Of a stretch of DNA of 64,000 nucleotides, positions 1 to 11,799 are shown one piece after another. The first letter of the stretch is position 1; each line of letters begins with the position of its first letter. Where the stretch lies: assembly GCF_949987535.1 (NCBI RefSeq), contig NC_080073.1:23184116-23248115 (forward strand), given 5' to 3'. This stretch comes from Balaenoptera acutorostrata. Taxonomy: Eukaryota > Chordata > Mammalia > Artiodactyla > Balaenopteridae. The notes below the pieces were generated by a model. That model saw only the letters and a list, made by a program, of their open reading frames with translations. It was not told the DNA's origin and did no database searches. Made by a program: the position numbers and the translations under genes.

Positions 1-229
1 TTATTAAAATATTTAAGCACTTGTCACTGAGGAGCTGACATGAATTGTGTCTAAATGAATGAGTAAGGTTGGGTAAAGAAAGTATAGGGAGTGCATTCAA
101 GCAGCTGAAACCACAGTTTGAAAAGCATGGAATCATGAACAGTGTTAGAAGAAGCATACATGAGGTGAAAGAAGGATGTTGCAAAAATGAGACAGTGAGT
201 AGAATGGTTTGATGATAGAACTGAAAATC

Positions 230-405
230 AGGCAGACATGGGCCAATTTTTAAAATTTTCTCTGCTACCATTTGCTTACTATAAATTGAGAGTAACAGTA
301 AGACCTTCCTCTAGAGCTGTTTTGAGGGAATATGAAGTAAGCAAGTGAAATTCCTAGGACAGGACCTAGCATAGAGTTAGCACTCAATGACTGCTGAATT
401 ACCAT
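230..405 (+). repeat. MIR SINE relic
   Basis: The order of features matches an ancient mammalian-wide MIR in sense orientation: a middle part with AGTAACAGTAAGACC, then TTTTGAGGGAATATGAAGTAAG, then a tail with GACCTAGCATAGAGTTAGCACTCAATGACTG. It is highly diverged. Confidence 0.6.
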
Positions 406-1960
406 AAGGTCAAGGGGTGAATTAGGGTCAGGCCAGGAATGGCCTTTTATGTCATACCAAAGTCTTTAGGCTCAGTGCTATAATTAATGGAGATGGTAAA
501 TGTTTTGTTCAGATAATTTGTGCACTTGTGTGTTAGGGACTAGTTAGAGATAAGGAAGAAAGATGAGGATGGGCCAGATACATTAAGAAGCCATCCCCAT
601 GAGCAAAGGAGTTACGAAATGATCACGTTATCTTTTAGAACCTTGTTTCCAAAATTGTGGATTGGGACCTCTTGTGATTCCTATGAGAACTCTCTCTAGA
701 TGGTTAAATAGCAGCATTAAATAACCGTGACTCCTGGATAGAGGGCTGGAAAGAAGTTTAGACATGTGATAGATATAACAAATGCTATATTGGTGGTCTC
801 TAGATGATGGATACATGGGTGTTCTCTGCTCAGTTTTTTCACCTTCTCTGTATGCTTGAAAATTCACAGTACAATATTGGAAAAAACGAGAAAGGTTATT
901 CACTCTAATTGTCTTTTAGTTCTTGAAAATCACAAGAAAGTTTCTTGGTTCAGTAAGGCTTTTAACACTTTGCTTTGGCTCAGAGCCACTGGCAAGATGT
1001 GTCTAGCTAGAATTTAATAAAAATACTGTATTTTTTGCATTTCTTGTTACATTCAATTTATGGTAATTAATACAACTTTTTTTATTGTTGATATTGTCAC
1101 TGTTCCCTCCTCAAATAATGTGTTTAAGTTTTAAAATATTCAGTAAACAATAGACAGGTGGTGCATTGGTGTGGCAAAAAAACTATTGTAGAGGTGGTAT
1201 GTACATGACCTCCCTAGTAAAACGTTGGTTATTGAAGCATTTTAAGTGTCCTAATTTCTCAGAAATTAAATTATTCAGCTTTGAGTGCAAAATGAATATA
1301 GTTTTTGGTTTTTGAACTCATCTGGTCACTGTTAAACTTCTATATGTGGTGATGGTTGCCTGTCTCTATGTTCACATTTCTTCAAAAGTTTATGAAAGCT
1401 AAGCCCCAGAATAAAGCTCATTGGTTTTTTAGTGCTTAAGGTGTGGCATCCTTTACTTGCTTTGGGGAATATTGGCATATTTCCTGGGGAAACTGTATAT
1501 GTATATATTTTTTTCTTGAAATAGGAAAGAGCCACTTAATTAGAGTGATTTGCCAAGCAAGGCCTGGATTAGGTATAATCTATCACAGTTACTTTTTCTT
1601 TATAGAATTTTCTTTTCTTAATAGAATTTAGAAAACATCATAAAGTACATCACTTCTACAAAGTAAATATACAATAATGTGTTTCTGTAAAAGCAAAAAC
1701 AAGAAATATTCAACAAGTCATTATTTTTATATTACTTTTGTCTGTCTATTGGTAGGATTTTATGTTTGTTACTATCTCAATGGAATTTATGTTTTTTTCC
1801 GTTACCAGAATCAATAAGAACAGAGATAAGCAGTCAGAATAACTGGAGTTTACCCACTAAAAGGGAGAGCCTTTTTTTTTCCACACATGACACCAGAATG
1901 CAGTATTCTCGTGCACTGTTTAAACAATTTAAAAGTATATTGTTTTCCAGAGTCAATTAC
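406..1960. other. Intronic stretch with nothing recognisable
   Basis: AT-rich sequence with no coding potential beyond short chance frames on both strands. Parts near 406-560 resemble old repeat debris, but I cannot name a family. Confidence 0.5.
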
Positions 1961-1974
1961 AGTCAGAAGAATTT

Positions 1975-2350
1975 AGATGTAAGTCTTCTCACTCAACACT
2001 TTGATATGTTTACATGTATGTACACATACAGACACACACGATTTTAATTTGTTATTTAAATAAATGGACCCATTTACAAGTATTCTTCTGTGACTTGAAT
2101 TTTTTACCTAGTAATAGATCTTAGAGAGCTTTTTATGTTAATATACATGACACTACTTCATTCATTTTCATGACTGCATAGCATTCTATAATACGAATGT
2201 TTGATCATTTATTACCCAGTCCCATCATGGTGGGTATTAGGTTGTTCATGGTTTTTTGGTTTTTCCACAGTGACCATCATTAACTAGTATTTCTTTATGA
2301 ACATTTGTGTGTATTTTTGATAAATTGTTAGAAATAAAATTGCTAAAACA
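1975..2350 (-). mobile_element. Old L1 (LINE-1) ORF2-end fragment, minus orientation
   Basis: Read on the + strand, it shows the familiar antisense order of old L1 3' regions: CATTTTCATGACTGCATAGCATTCTATAATACG, then TTATTACCCAGTCCCATCATGGTGGGTATTAGGTTGTT, then TTTATGAACATTTGTG and AATAAAATTGCTAAAACAATG (only parts quoted here). It is strongly diverged, with no open frame. This is a dead fragment much older than the L1s at 16.6, 19.2 and 39.7 kb. Confidence 0.75.
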
Positions 2351-2539
2351 ATGTATGATTATTTGAACTTTAGCTGTTTTTTTTAAAACAAACTGTCTCA
2401 AGTTTTTATGAACTTTCTTCTCCATTGGCAAATATGTTGATTTGGAATATATTTTATTGGTGATCTAATAACCCTACGGTGGGAGTCAAAGTTTCCTCTT
2501 AGCATCTTGCTCATGTTTACTGTGTACGCACATTGTGTT

Positions 2540-2705
2540 ATAGTCTGTATCCCTTCCCTCCCCACATACCACATTCCTTCCCACTTCTCCACCCATACAC
2601 TGTGAGCACATTAAAACCAGAGGTACTGATTTTTGTAGCTAACTCCATCTGTCCCAGTACGTGCCATGTAATAATTGCTCAACGAATATTTAGAAGATGA
2701 TGGGG
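2540..2705 (+). repeat. L2 LINE 3'-end relic
   Basis: The order TGTGAGCACATTAAAACC, then GTACGTGCCATGTAATAATT, then GCTCAACGAATATTTAGAAGATGA matches the L2 3' terminus (the '...cagtgcctggcacatagtaggcgctcaataaat...' segment). Diverged and short. Confidence 0.5.
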
Positions 2706-3800
2706 GGAAAAAACTCACTCCTTCGCACTTATAAAATCATAATATTTTTTATATTCAGACAGTTGCTTTTCTGTAATGACTTGATAACATTTCCTCACAT
2801 TGTTAAGAGTTCAACTTTATAGTGAATTTTGTATTTAATTGCAGTATTTTATGGTACTTCTAGTATTATTACATTTGGGAAATGAGGTAGAAATCATAGA
2901 AGGGAGTAAGTAAAACATTTCTAAAAAAATTAACTCAGTTTTATAGACCCTGAATTTTAGCATGTTGTCCAATTGAGAGTGATTCCTGTTACCATATGCA
3001 TCTTGAGAATACACATTAAATAAAACCAGTGAACCAAAGTACAATGTATTTTCATGAGCTAATTTCTAGTGATGATTTTTTAAAACTTGTTTGAAAAACT
3101 AATGTTGATCTTTAGATTTTAACTATTTTCTTCCTCAAATATAGACGATTATTTTAAAATTTGCATCTTATTAAAAAACCATTAATGAAAGTCTGTAATT
3201 AATAGATAACCTGGTTTTAATAATTCACAGTTGCAAGTAGTTAAAATGAATAGTGATTTTCTTAATATATATATACTTTTAAAGTGAAGTGCCCTTTTGA
3301 TAACCAACATACTTTGAGTATCTGGCATGGTGTTGCCCAGACAGATGTGCACATATGTTATGTATCTGTGCACATACCAGATAGATCTAAATAATTATTA
3401 TTTATGTATGTGACTCTTTTATAACGAGAAGGCGATACACATTCTGTATTTGTATTTTTATTTTGTCTGAATTAGGACTGGGAAATGATTAATTACAGGG
3501 CAATGTTTCTTGTCAAGTTGTGAATAAATATGTTTAGCATTAGTATAGCTGTTTACAAGAAAGAAAACCCATACTGCTTGCCAAGCATTTGATTAAGAAA
3601 TGCATTCAATTCACCACATAGTCTCTCTGTAGGAAAGAACTTTATATTTGTGTGGCTTGGCATTTAGTAATTAAATCTCTTTAAACATTTTAATTAGGCT
3701 GAAGGCCATCCAAAGCCTTTGGTCTCATCTTGAAAACGGTTTCAGCTATAATAGGCATAAAGCTGTAGGGCAACCATGAGCACTTTCACAAGAGTCTTAA
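2706..3800. other. Intronic stretch with nothing recognisable
   Basis: Very AT-rich, no open frame of note and no repeat family that I can name. The stretch 3420-3760 has a smoother composition that could be conserved non-coding DNA, but nothing in it is diagnostic. Confidence 0.45.
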
Positions 3801-3805
3801 ATCTA

Positions 3806-3990
3806 GAGCAGTGTTTCTCAAATTCCATTGTGCATTAAAATCACCTGAAAAGCTTGATAGAACACAGATCCTTGTTTCTTTTTAACAACTTCCCCCTTTT
3901 GATCAGACTCTCAGCTTAACTGAGAGATGTGATCATAGCTTAAGGCATTTGGTGCCACCCCATTACCGGTCTGAAGTTCTCGAAGCTTTT
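3806..3990 (+). mobile_element. MER5-like hAT DNA transposon relic
   Basis: The left end reads AGCAGTGTTTCTCAAATTCC, followed by TGTGCATTAAAATCACCTG and an AGCTTGATAGAACACAGATCC segment. This is the recognisable start of the non-autonomous MER5 group of hAT elements. The right part is too diverged to delimit. It runs into an A/T-rich low-complexity tract at 3988-4040. Confidence 0.6.
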
Positions 3991-4040
3991 ATTTATTTTT
4001 TATTTTTTTATTTTTTATTTTTATTTTTTAATTTTTTTTA
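3988..4040. repeat. T-rich (TTTTTA)n low-complexity tract
   Basis: About 50 bases of T runs broken by single A residues. It is low-complexity DNA, perhaps the decayed poly(T) end of a minus-strand retroposon, although no element body is recognisable to its right. Confidence 0.7.
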
Positions 4041-6672
4041 GTACAAGCAATTTAATTGTTAATAAAAATTTGAGATTTATCATATTTAAGACAGAAAAAA
4101 CTGAGAACCAATGAATTGACTCAGTTTGGAGGAACCAGGTTCAAGATGATTTCAAAACTAACAAAGATTTCCAATTTGAAAGAGATTTAGCTAATGTTTC
4201 CTAAATACATAATTTGTTTTCACTAAAATATTTTTGAAGACATATAAACTAAAAACCATAATAAAGTGAAACACTTCTTCAGATTTTTACCCAACACTTA
4301 AAGAAATCGTACTGATAGAAAATCTCTTGCATTAGGTTAATAGACACCTTGCAAAACTGACACATATTTACCACTGAAAGAGATAAATATACAAAATTAT
4401 GCAAGACTGAAAGAAGAGAGTGGTGATAGTTTATATTTATCTAAGTGTCTATAACCATAACTCTGTTACATTGGTTTTTTCTTCTTTTACTGACTGCTAT
4501 TTTTTCCAACTCTACCCATCACCCTTATAATATATTCACATATAAAGTAAGAACTATATGAAGCATATAGATTTGCTTCATATCGAAGCTTTTATTGATC
4601 TTCTTTGTGAGATTCACAGCTCATGATTTTTTTTGCTGTATCTCTGTGGTATTCACATGTCTTGACTTTATGATCACGATTTTTAAGTCAATCATTCTCT
4701 TTGTTCCTTTTCTGATGTTCCAGTCTTAGGGAGATCATTTGCTTGGTGTTCAGTGCCTGCAAACATGCATTTAAAGCTCTTGAGAGAATATGACACACCA
4801 AGAGAGATTACTGTGATTGTTATAAGCTCCAGTGTTTGGATTGCCCTTCAAAGCCATGGTCCCCAAGACCCAAATCAATCAAAATCAAATAAGTCAAAGA
4901 AACACCCTGTTGAAGCAGCCACCTTTTTAAGCCAAGTGATCTTATGATCTTAGTAACCTTATGTAATCTTATGTGATCTTAATGATTTTATGTATAACTG
5001 AGTTTCAACTTCCCCAGAAGTGTTAATCCAGGTACAATAGGTGGTGTTGGCCACAGCACAGACACCTCCTTGCTCAGCTAAAAGATAATCAAGGTCTGTC
5101 TTATTATCAAGAACAAGGATTTTGGGGGGCAGCTATTGCTTCAGCAGCAGATTCTGCAGTACTTTCAAGACTTAAGGAGAGGTTCCTGATTATAGCCTCA
5201 CTTATATTTACTCCTAACCAAGGAAATAGGGCATGTCAAAGGAAGCGAATCTTGAATCATGAATGCCTCCTGGTAATTCTCATTTGAATCTGTGGCTCAG
5301 GACTGGAAAGATGACAGCCATGGACACCAGTAAAATTTTAAAGGTCTCTAGACCACATCGGCAGTTTTATTCTGGTTACCGTTGCCTTGTGTCCTTTCTT
5401 TGCATAGACCTTGGATGCAAAGTTCCCCAAGCTTGGGGTTGTTAACCATAGACTGGGAAACACAGCAGGGAGTGTCTAGCATCATGGACAGATCAGAGTT
5501 TTCTGATGACGAATCCAGCAGTCTGAATGGTTAACCATCTTAGCAGTGGCCTGGGAGATACAGATGATGGCACTATCTTTCCAGGCCAATGCCAGAGCAA
5601 AGGAAAGAAAGAGAAGAAGAATAGATTTTATGTTTGGTTAAAGTAGGAAGTCTTGATTCAGCATATTTGGAGGAAGCAATCTACCTTGATGTTAGCCACT
5701 TGTCTTTGTCAATTTGAATTGGAGGTCTCCAGCATGTGTACAGGACCAGATGTCAGGTGGTGTCTTCTTCAGCTGTGAGATGTATATTCAAGGTTCAAGT
5801 CCCTGAAGTTTGGCTGCCATCTGGGTAATGAGAGGGACCTGGTATCATCCCCTCCAGGGAGGTCCAAGGGCAGCCTTTGTTCTTAGTGATTCCAAATCAG
5901 AAGGATGGGAGAACATAGGACACATTAGTTTGGAGAGTTGTAGCTAGACATTTTAGGAAACTAGAAGAATTCAGGATCCAGTCCAGTTTACAGGTATATA
6001 ACAAAACCTCAAAGACAATTAACAGGACTATAATATCTACAAAGGTGCAAACATTTTTCTCTCTGTAATCACCCCCATTTTACCAAAGATAGTCACAGTA
6101 AAACAAACTTGTTTGCATTAAACTTGGCCTGATTATTTACATAAGTGCAGCAAGAATAGTGATTGACTATATAAACTCTTTTAAGATTGCTTGGCTGGAA
6201 CATTGTAAGCAAAGTACCAGGTAGATCTTTCCAAGGAGCTTTATTGGCTCTGTAAAGTCAACCTTAATTTCTTAAAAGTGTCTGGTTATACCTGAGTCTA
6301 TGCATATCTCTTTCAAAGCTTTGGTAATATGAGCACATGTTTCCAGTTGTGTCTTGCTACAAGGAGAAGAGATACGTACTGAACTTACATAAATAACTAT
6401 TTTGCCATGAAAAGAATACTCAAGAGTTTCCAAATTCTGGAGAGATCAGGTAAGGAGAAAAAGCAAATGTTTCATCTTTGTTTACAAAGGTACACTTTAC
6501 AAATTGTTAAGTTATAGATTGCTTAAGAGAAACAGTTTCTTTAAATCTAGAAAAACAAAACATTAAGGGATCAGCAGTGATTCAAAAAAGAAGTCATAAA
6601 ATTATGATCATCCTTAGTTCATTCAGTCCCATGTTATTAATTCTTTTTCTGCTTGAATCAGTTTTTTTAATT
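4041..6672. other. Unclassified intronic stretch, possibly retroviral-derived in part
   Basis: No exon and no intact gene. From about 4740 onward the base composition is less AT-rich than the flanks and looks like decayed long-element sequence. It may continue leftward the endogenous retrovirus whose LTR lies at 10507-10876. I could not find a second LTR here. A cluster of imperfect GATCTTATG-like repeats lies at 4930-4990. Confidence 0.3.
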
Positions 6673-6688
6673 AGTTCTGGAAGTTCTT

Positions 6689-7061
6689 TTTTTTTTTTTT
6701 TTTAAGACTTTAATGACTAGCCTTTTTTTTTTAATTTACTTTTTTCTTTCTTTCTTTATTTTTTGGCTGCCTCGGGTCTTAGTTATGGTACACGGGATCT
6801 TTGCTGAGGCATGCGGGATCTTTTGTTGCAGCACATGGGATCTTTTGTTGCAGTGCACGGACTTCTCTCTAGTTGTAGCGTGCAGGTTTTCTCTCTCTAG
6901 TTGTGGTGCGCGGGCTCCAGCGCGCATGGGCTCTGTAGTTGTGACGCGTGGGCTTAGTTGCCCCACGGCATGTGGGATCTTAGTTCCCCGACCAGGGATC
7001 GAACCCACGTCCCTGCATTGGAAGGTGGATTCTTTACCACTGGGCCACCAGGGAAGTTCCC
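6689..7061 (-). mobile_element. CHR-type tRNA-derived SINE (older, longer subfamily), minus strand
   Basis: On the minus strand the tRNA-related head begins with AACTTCCCTGGTGGCCCAGTGG and carries a B-box match (GGTTCGATCCC, at 6995-7005 on the + strand as its complement). The body ends in CCGAGGCAGCCAAAAAATAAAG with an A-rich tail, seen as a T-run at 6689-6725. It is flanked by a near-perfect 16-base target-site duplication, AGTTCTGGAAGTTCTT at 6673-6688 and AGTTCTGGAAATTCTT at 7062-7077. One mismatch and internal decay mark it as older than the four plus-strand SINEs. The open frames across it on both strands are repeat-derived. Confidence 0.9.
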
Positions 7062-7077
7062 AGTTCTGGAAATTCTT

Positions 7078-10000
7078 ATCCAGTTCATTTTTATGATCTT
7101 GAAGTTACCAGAAACCTGTGTTTGCCAGAGCCCTTTCCATGAACCTCCTTGAAGATGAAGTACTTTTGCAGAAACACTTTTGCAAAGCACCAGAGTAAAA
7201 CAATAACTCTCTGTAAATGACAAAAACTTTTTTAAAATGCTCATTGTTAAAGATCTGGTGAGAGCTCATTATGTGGAATTGACAAGGAAATCTGGTTATT
7301 TCTATAACACACAACATTTTAAAATGATATCTGTAATTATGATAACATTATACCAGGACATATCACAGTTTAGTAATTTTATTCAATTTTTGGAACACTT
7401 ATATACCTATACAAATACAACAAAAAGAAAGCTTAGTATTGACAATGATGCCCATGCAATTTAACATATTAAAAAAGCCTAATTAGTTTAACATTTCTCT
7501 TTTTATAAGGAGAGAGAACAGATCTTTTGAGATGTTCCAGGAGCTCTCTAGAAAATTCCAAAGTTAGTTCTGAGTCACAATTACTTCATTTGAATTTGAT
7601 TTTGGGAAGTTTGTAAAAATATCAAAGACTTTGAAACACTTGGTCATTGAGGGTCACAGGTCATTGGAAATAACAGTTATCCATTTAACTGTAGTGCCAC
7701 TTAAAGACTTTGAAGACAAATGTAGTTGTTTAAAAAAAAAAAAACTTTTAATGCTGATAGCTATAAAGGCATGCCTATCTTAATTAAACCAACAACCTTA
7801 AACTGCCTTTTGTACCAAATATTTTCTTAAATCACATGGACCTGAAATTCATTTATGTTAGCTGCTGTTATATTTCTGAGAATTTAATTTACATAAGTGC
7901 CTAATTTCTTTAAGCCAATTAAATAAAGCTCTTTTACAAATTACTTTTAGCAATACCATCCAGAGGTAGAAACTATTATATGTCTACACCACATATAAGT
8001 AGACACACATAAATAGACAGACATAGAGACCTTATAGTTTTGCTCTAAAATTTTAGTCATGAGATGGGTAGGATAATGCAAAACTCACTAGCTTATAAAA
8101 GAACAGTTGGGATAAGTTAAATTTATCTACTCAGATTTTTAAAGCTTTTTAGAAGATACTTAAGATTTGTATTTGTCCTTGACAAGTAATCTTAATGTAG
8201 TTCTTCCAAGAAGGTCTTTGGTTTCCTAAGGCCAGAATTTTTATAATGTTTGCAAGCCTTTTGAGATAAATAGGGGTGGTTTCAGGATTGCTGTAAAAAA
8301 ATAGGTGAAATTTGAACTGTCTCTAGAGCTATATTTCTAGTTTTGTGAAGGTTTGCAAGGTTAGGACGGTTGCTCTCAATTCCTCAATACAACCTCAATT
8401 CCTGAACTTGATTGTAGCCTGGCTGATAAAGGAGTGACCTACTCTTACACCTTTGTTGTAATGTTTTTCTTTCCCTCTGGGTACATTTAGCTTAGAGGAA
8501 AAGGCCTTAAAATTTTTCTTGTTAGGCTCTGAATATCAGCTTCCGATTTGTTCAAAGTTCTGATTATAGAGTTAATAAATTCTTTTAGATACCTTGTCAT
8601 GTTTCAGATAAGACAAACAGTAAATATTTACAGACAGTATTAAACAGCCCCACGGACCCAAGAGGTGTCCTCAAAGAGGGTGCAAAGGTTATTACCTTCC
8701 CAAGATCCAGAGTCACTCTCAACAATAGCCAAAAGAAAGAATTGACACCTGCATGTGCCAGGCAGGTGGAAAGCCAAGCTAAGTTCTTAGGACATGAAAC
8801 GACGCAAGCATGAAGGCAATAGCTATTCCTAGGAGAAAAAGGATGAATAACCTATGGGTCTGGAGTTGGGAAAGAAGGAGCAACATGAAAATTTACTTTC
8901 CTCTCTTGACTGGGCCCTATAAACAGAGATCTTGGGAGCTGACTCTGGCAAGAACTTTCACCCTTGGCCAACTTCTGCCAGGTTTTCTAGAATCCCCTCT
9001 GTGGGCTCCAATGTCTACCAGAATTTGACAAGATTTTTCATTAATTTTAGTTATTCTTAGCTGTTTAAAGGAATAATGTAGCAGTTTACTAGACTATCAC
9101 TCAGTTTTGTCAACTCTGGGAGGGGCCTATACAGAGGCTCTTCTTTGAAGGTAGAATGGGGTTGTCTATTAGGCCATTAACTTGGTGGATTATACTTTAT
9201 GGTTGTGTAGTCTTTTCAGAGTGGAAAAACAATTCAGACAGGTTATTACTTGAATGAGTACTCAAGTAAAGGAGGAGAGAGGGTAGCAGTAGGAGTTATT
9301 TCAGACTTCGTCTTTTGTTTTAGATACCTCATATCTTTTAATTTTTCATTAGCCTTTCGTAACAATCTTTCAGTGAAACTGTTTTGGGAGTTTGAAGCCT
9401 TTTGGAGGCTTTTGCATGCCAGTTAAAATAGATATCCTATTCTTTTATTTATTTGGCAGCCCTTGCTTTCAAGTGCCTTTTAAATTCATTAGATAAATGA
9501 TCTTATCTAATTGGAATGTTCCTCATAATGGCCTTTGTAATTCTAGGTTGTTTTTAGGAAGATTCTGTCATTTTTGTAGATATTTATAGCTTCTAGGACC
9601 CTAATTCTAAGACATAAAATAAGCAGATGTGGCAGAAGGTGTCCCACTTAACTCTTAATATTTTAAAGATCTCATTTTTATTATTTTTCATTATTATTAT
9701 TATTATTTATTATTATTTTCTTTCTAGCTAAACTGTTGGGTCTCTCAGAGCCAAACTAATACCTAAATAGATGTGCTGCTAGGTTGGGAATTGTGTGATA
9801 TTTTGCACAGAAATTTTCTTGAGATTGACAGGTGACTTACTGTCAGTCCAACCGATTCCATGACCAACTTAGCCTAACACGGGAGTCTTTAGGTTAGGTG
9901 GCAAGCACTCCAACAGCTCTTAAATACTCAATGCATGCCCCCACTTTTGTTTTGTTTTTTGTTTTTTTGCTCCCAAGATTTCCATTAGCAATAACCTTTA

Positions 10001-10481
10001 TTTACAACAAAATTTTATTCACCCAGTCCCTTGCACTGGACCCAGTCCAGCTTAAACTGGACCCAGTTCAATCCCAGTTCAAAACCAGTCTGGTTTTTAA
10101 GTTGAACCCAGTTTGACTCTGGCCAGCAGTCACCAGCAGTTTCCTGTGTGTAATCTGAGGATTGTTGAAAGGATTGAACCAGTAGACCTCAGCAAATGGG
10201 GACTGCACACTGGGGGCTCCACATAAATGGGGAACTGCAAACTGCCAGTAACCGTTCCCACATGGATCTTAAGACAGAATCAAGGGCTGGAGGTTTCCAA
10301 TCAAATGGGGAACTGTAGAAAGTCAATTAGATTGGGAGCTCAGTGCAGAGAGCGCAGAGCTCAAAACCTAGATGAACTTAGCCACAGTCCTGAGAAACAG
10401 GGAGAAAGATGGTGAACTTAGTGGGTTCGCCCAGTACCACACCTGTGTTTCTCATCCTCAATTGCCATCAGAAGTTTGCTT
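7078..10481 (-). mobile_element. Probable internal remnant of an endogenous retrovirus (minus strand)
   Basis: This is 3.4 kb of non-coding sequence lying where the leader and internal genes would be for an element whose 5' LTR is 10507-10876 on the minus strand. Next to the primer-site candidate, 10030-10340 contains repeated short motifs (ACTGGACCCAGT-like units at 10030-10110, and AAATGGGGAACTG units near 10194, 10226 and 10303). No frame is intact: stops and indels occur throughout. I infer retroviral origin from position only, because no protein motif is convincing. The left limit and second LTR are unknown. Confidence 0.35.
9690..9717 (+). repeat. (TTA)n microsatellite
   Basis: About nine imperfect TTA units following an A/T-rich stretch. 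Confidence 0.85.
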
Positions 10482-10499
10482 CAAAGCCCAGCGCTGCCA
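10482..10499 (-). other. Candidate retroviral tRNA primer-binding site
   Basis: On the minus strand, seven bases after the LTR end, the sequence reads TGGCAGCGCTGGGCTTTG followed by AAGC. It begins with TGG (complement of tRNA CCA), and the GGGCTTTGAAGC part resembles the complement of a tRNA T-arm (GG-TTTGAACC type). Position and form fit a primer site. The seven-base spacing is slightly longer than usual. I cannot name the tRNA. Confidence 0.45.
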
Positions 10500-10506
10500 C
10501 CTAATC

Positions 10507-10876
10507 TGTTAAACAACAAAATTCAGCTGAGAAAATTTAAAAATCAACTTGACTTTATTCAATGATTTTTGAATTGGGTAGCATCCCATCTCACAAATAG
10601 AAAGAAGCTGCAAGGGACTGTACAAAATGGAAGGCTTTTATAGACAGAGGGGCACAGGGACAAGGAAAAAGCAGATTTTCTCATCTTTCTTAGGGGGAGG
10701 GGAAGGATCTGTCAGGTGGATGACCTTACTACTGCTAATCAGGGAATTCCAGACTGACTGATTATGCTACCTTCTGGGGAGAGGCTGAAACTGCTCTTAG
10801 GCTAGGTATTAAGTCTTGGTTTGCTGATGGGGGACTTGGCACAAGTGACTTCATTTGGGGCTTGTTTCTTAGAACA
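10507..10876 (-). mobile_element. Endogenous retrovirus long terminal repeat (minus strand)
   Basis: The 370-base segment starts TGTTCTAAG on the minus strand (at 10876) and ends TTTAACA (at 10507), giving the TGTT...AACA inverted ends of a retroviral LTR. In the same orientation there is a TATAAAA box (10636-10642 as TTTTATA on the + strand) and, about 80 bases downstream, an AATAAA signal (10554-10559 as TTTATT). This is the standard U3-R-U5 order. To the right, sequence matching another interspersed repeat family begins abruptly at 10877, which supports that border. The family is not identified. It is old, non-coding and without an adjacent duplicate LTR in view. Confidence 0.65.
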
Positions 10877-10970
10877 AACGTAATCTCAGAAGTGACACTA
10901 TGTTCACTAGAAGCTAGTCACTAAGTCCTGCCCATACTCAAGTAGAGAAGTAAGTTCCATATCTTTAGAA
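10877..10970 (-). repeat. Fragment of a medium-age interspersed repeat (same family as 60190-60680)
   Basis: The text TAATCTCAGAAGTGACACTA, then ACTAGAAGCTAGTCACTAAGTCC, then GCCCATACTCAAGTAG parallels the segment at 60560-60640 (CTCAGAAGTGACCTTCCATTA ... GCCCACACTCAAGGGG). Both belong to a mammalian medium-reiterated repeat that I recognise but cannot name with certainty. Confidence 0.5.
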
Positions 10971-11094
10971 GATAATATCAAAGAAGCTTTGAATGTATCG
11001 TTAAAATCATCACACTATATTAGCATCAGTCTTCTCTTCCATGAAATAAGAAAGTGAGATATGATAGGACCTTAATAATGGTAGGTATTTTGTT

Positions 11095-11117
11095 ATGATG
11101 ATGATAATCATCATCAT
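11095..11117. repeat. Perfect trinucleotide inverted repeat
   Basis: ATGATGATGAT at 11095-11105 and its exact reverse complement ATCATCATCAT at 11107-11117 are separated by one base. CAT units continue to about 11123. It could form a short hairpin. It probably arose from facing ATG/CAT microsatellites. Confidence 0.85.
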
Positions 11118-11544
11118 CATCATTTCTTAAGAACTTTACACTCAACCAAAGTGTATTGGTGTGTGAAATTCTCCCCACCCAAATCTGTATTTTATTAATT
11201 GTCACATTTTATAAAACCCCTCTTTTTTTAATGAAGGAAATATACTCTGATAATAAAACCAGACTCTAACCAAAGAAGTTATAGACTGATATCATTATGA
11301 TTACATACAAGAACATCTGTAATAATTTATTATTGAAAGAAGAATAAGCTGCATCACCATATAGGGTATATCCTTCTAACACACAAGGATAGTGACTCTG
11401 TCAGGTGACTTAAAAATTACATACCATTTGGCCCCATAATCCATCTCTGTGAGTTTATCTTAAGAAAATAATGCCAAAATTTTTGATGCAAAAGTATGCT
11501 TAGCACAGGATAGTATTTTTGGTTGGTAGCCTCCAAGATGGCCC

Positions 11545-11720
11545 CTAATAATTGATCCCCATTTCCCGATGTTCACATTGTTGTGTAATCCCCTCCCGTT
11601 GAATGGCTGGACCTGGTGCCTCACTTGGAACAAATAGAAATGAAATATCAGGTTATAAAAAGACTGTGGCTTTTGTCTCAGGGGCTGCCACTCTCTCTTT
11701 TTACACATGGTAAGTATGAT
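11545..11720 (+). repeat. Medium-age interspersed repeat fragment, plus orientation
   Basis: CCCCTCCCGTTGAATGGCTGG, then GGACCTGGTGCCTCACTTGG, then GGTTATAAAAAGACTGTGGC, then TGCCACTCTCTCTTTTTACAC is the opposite-strand reading of the repeat family also present at 10877 and 60190. It is diverged, with no coding potential. Confidence 0.5.
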
Positions 11721-11799
11721 TTTAACTGGGATCAATCTTTTTCTTCTCACCCCAGAAACATACTAGAAAAAAATATACCAAGTAACGACACTCTGGACT

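Noticed and set aside
6713..7096. 127-residue open frame
   Set aside because: It lies within the minus-strand CHR SINE and reads through its tRNA-derived part.
9000..9030. Possible retroviral protease-like motif on the minus strand
   Set aside because: Only a few residues resemble the family motif and the following sequence does not support it, so it was not used as evidence for the retroviral call.
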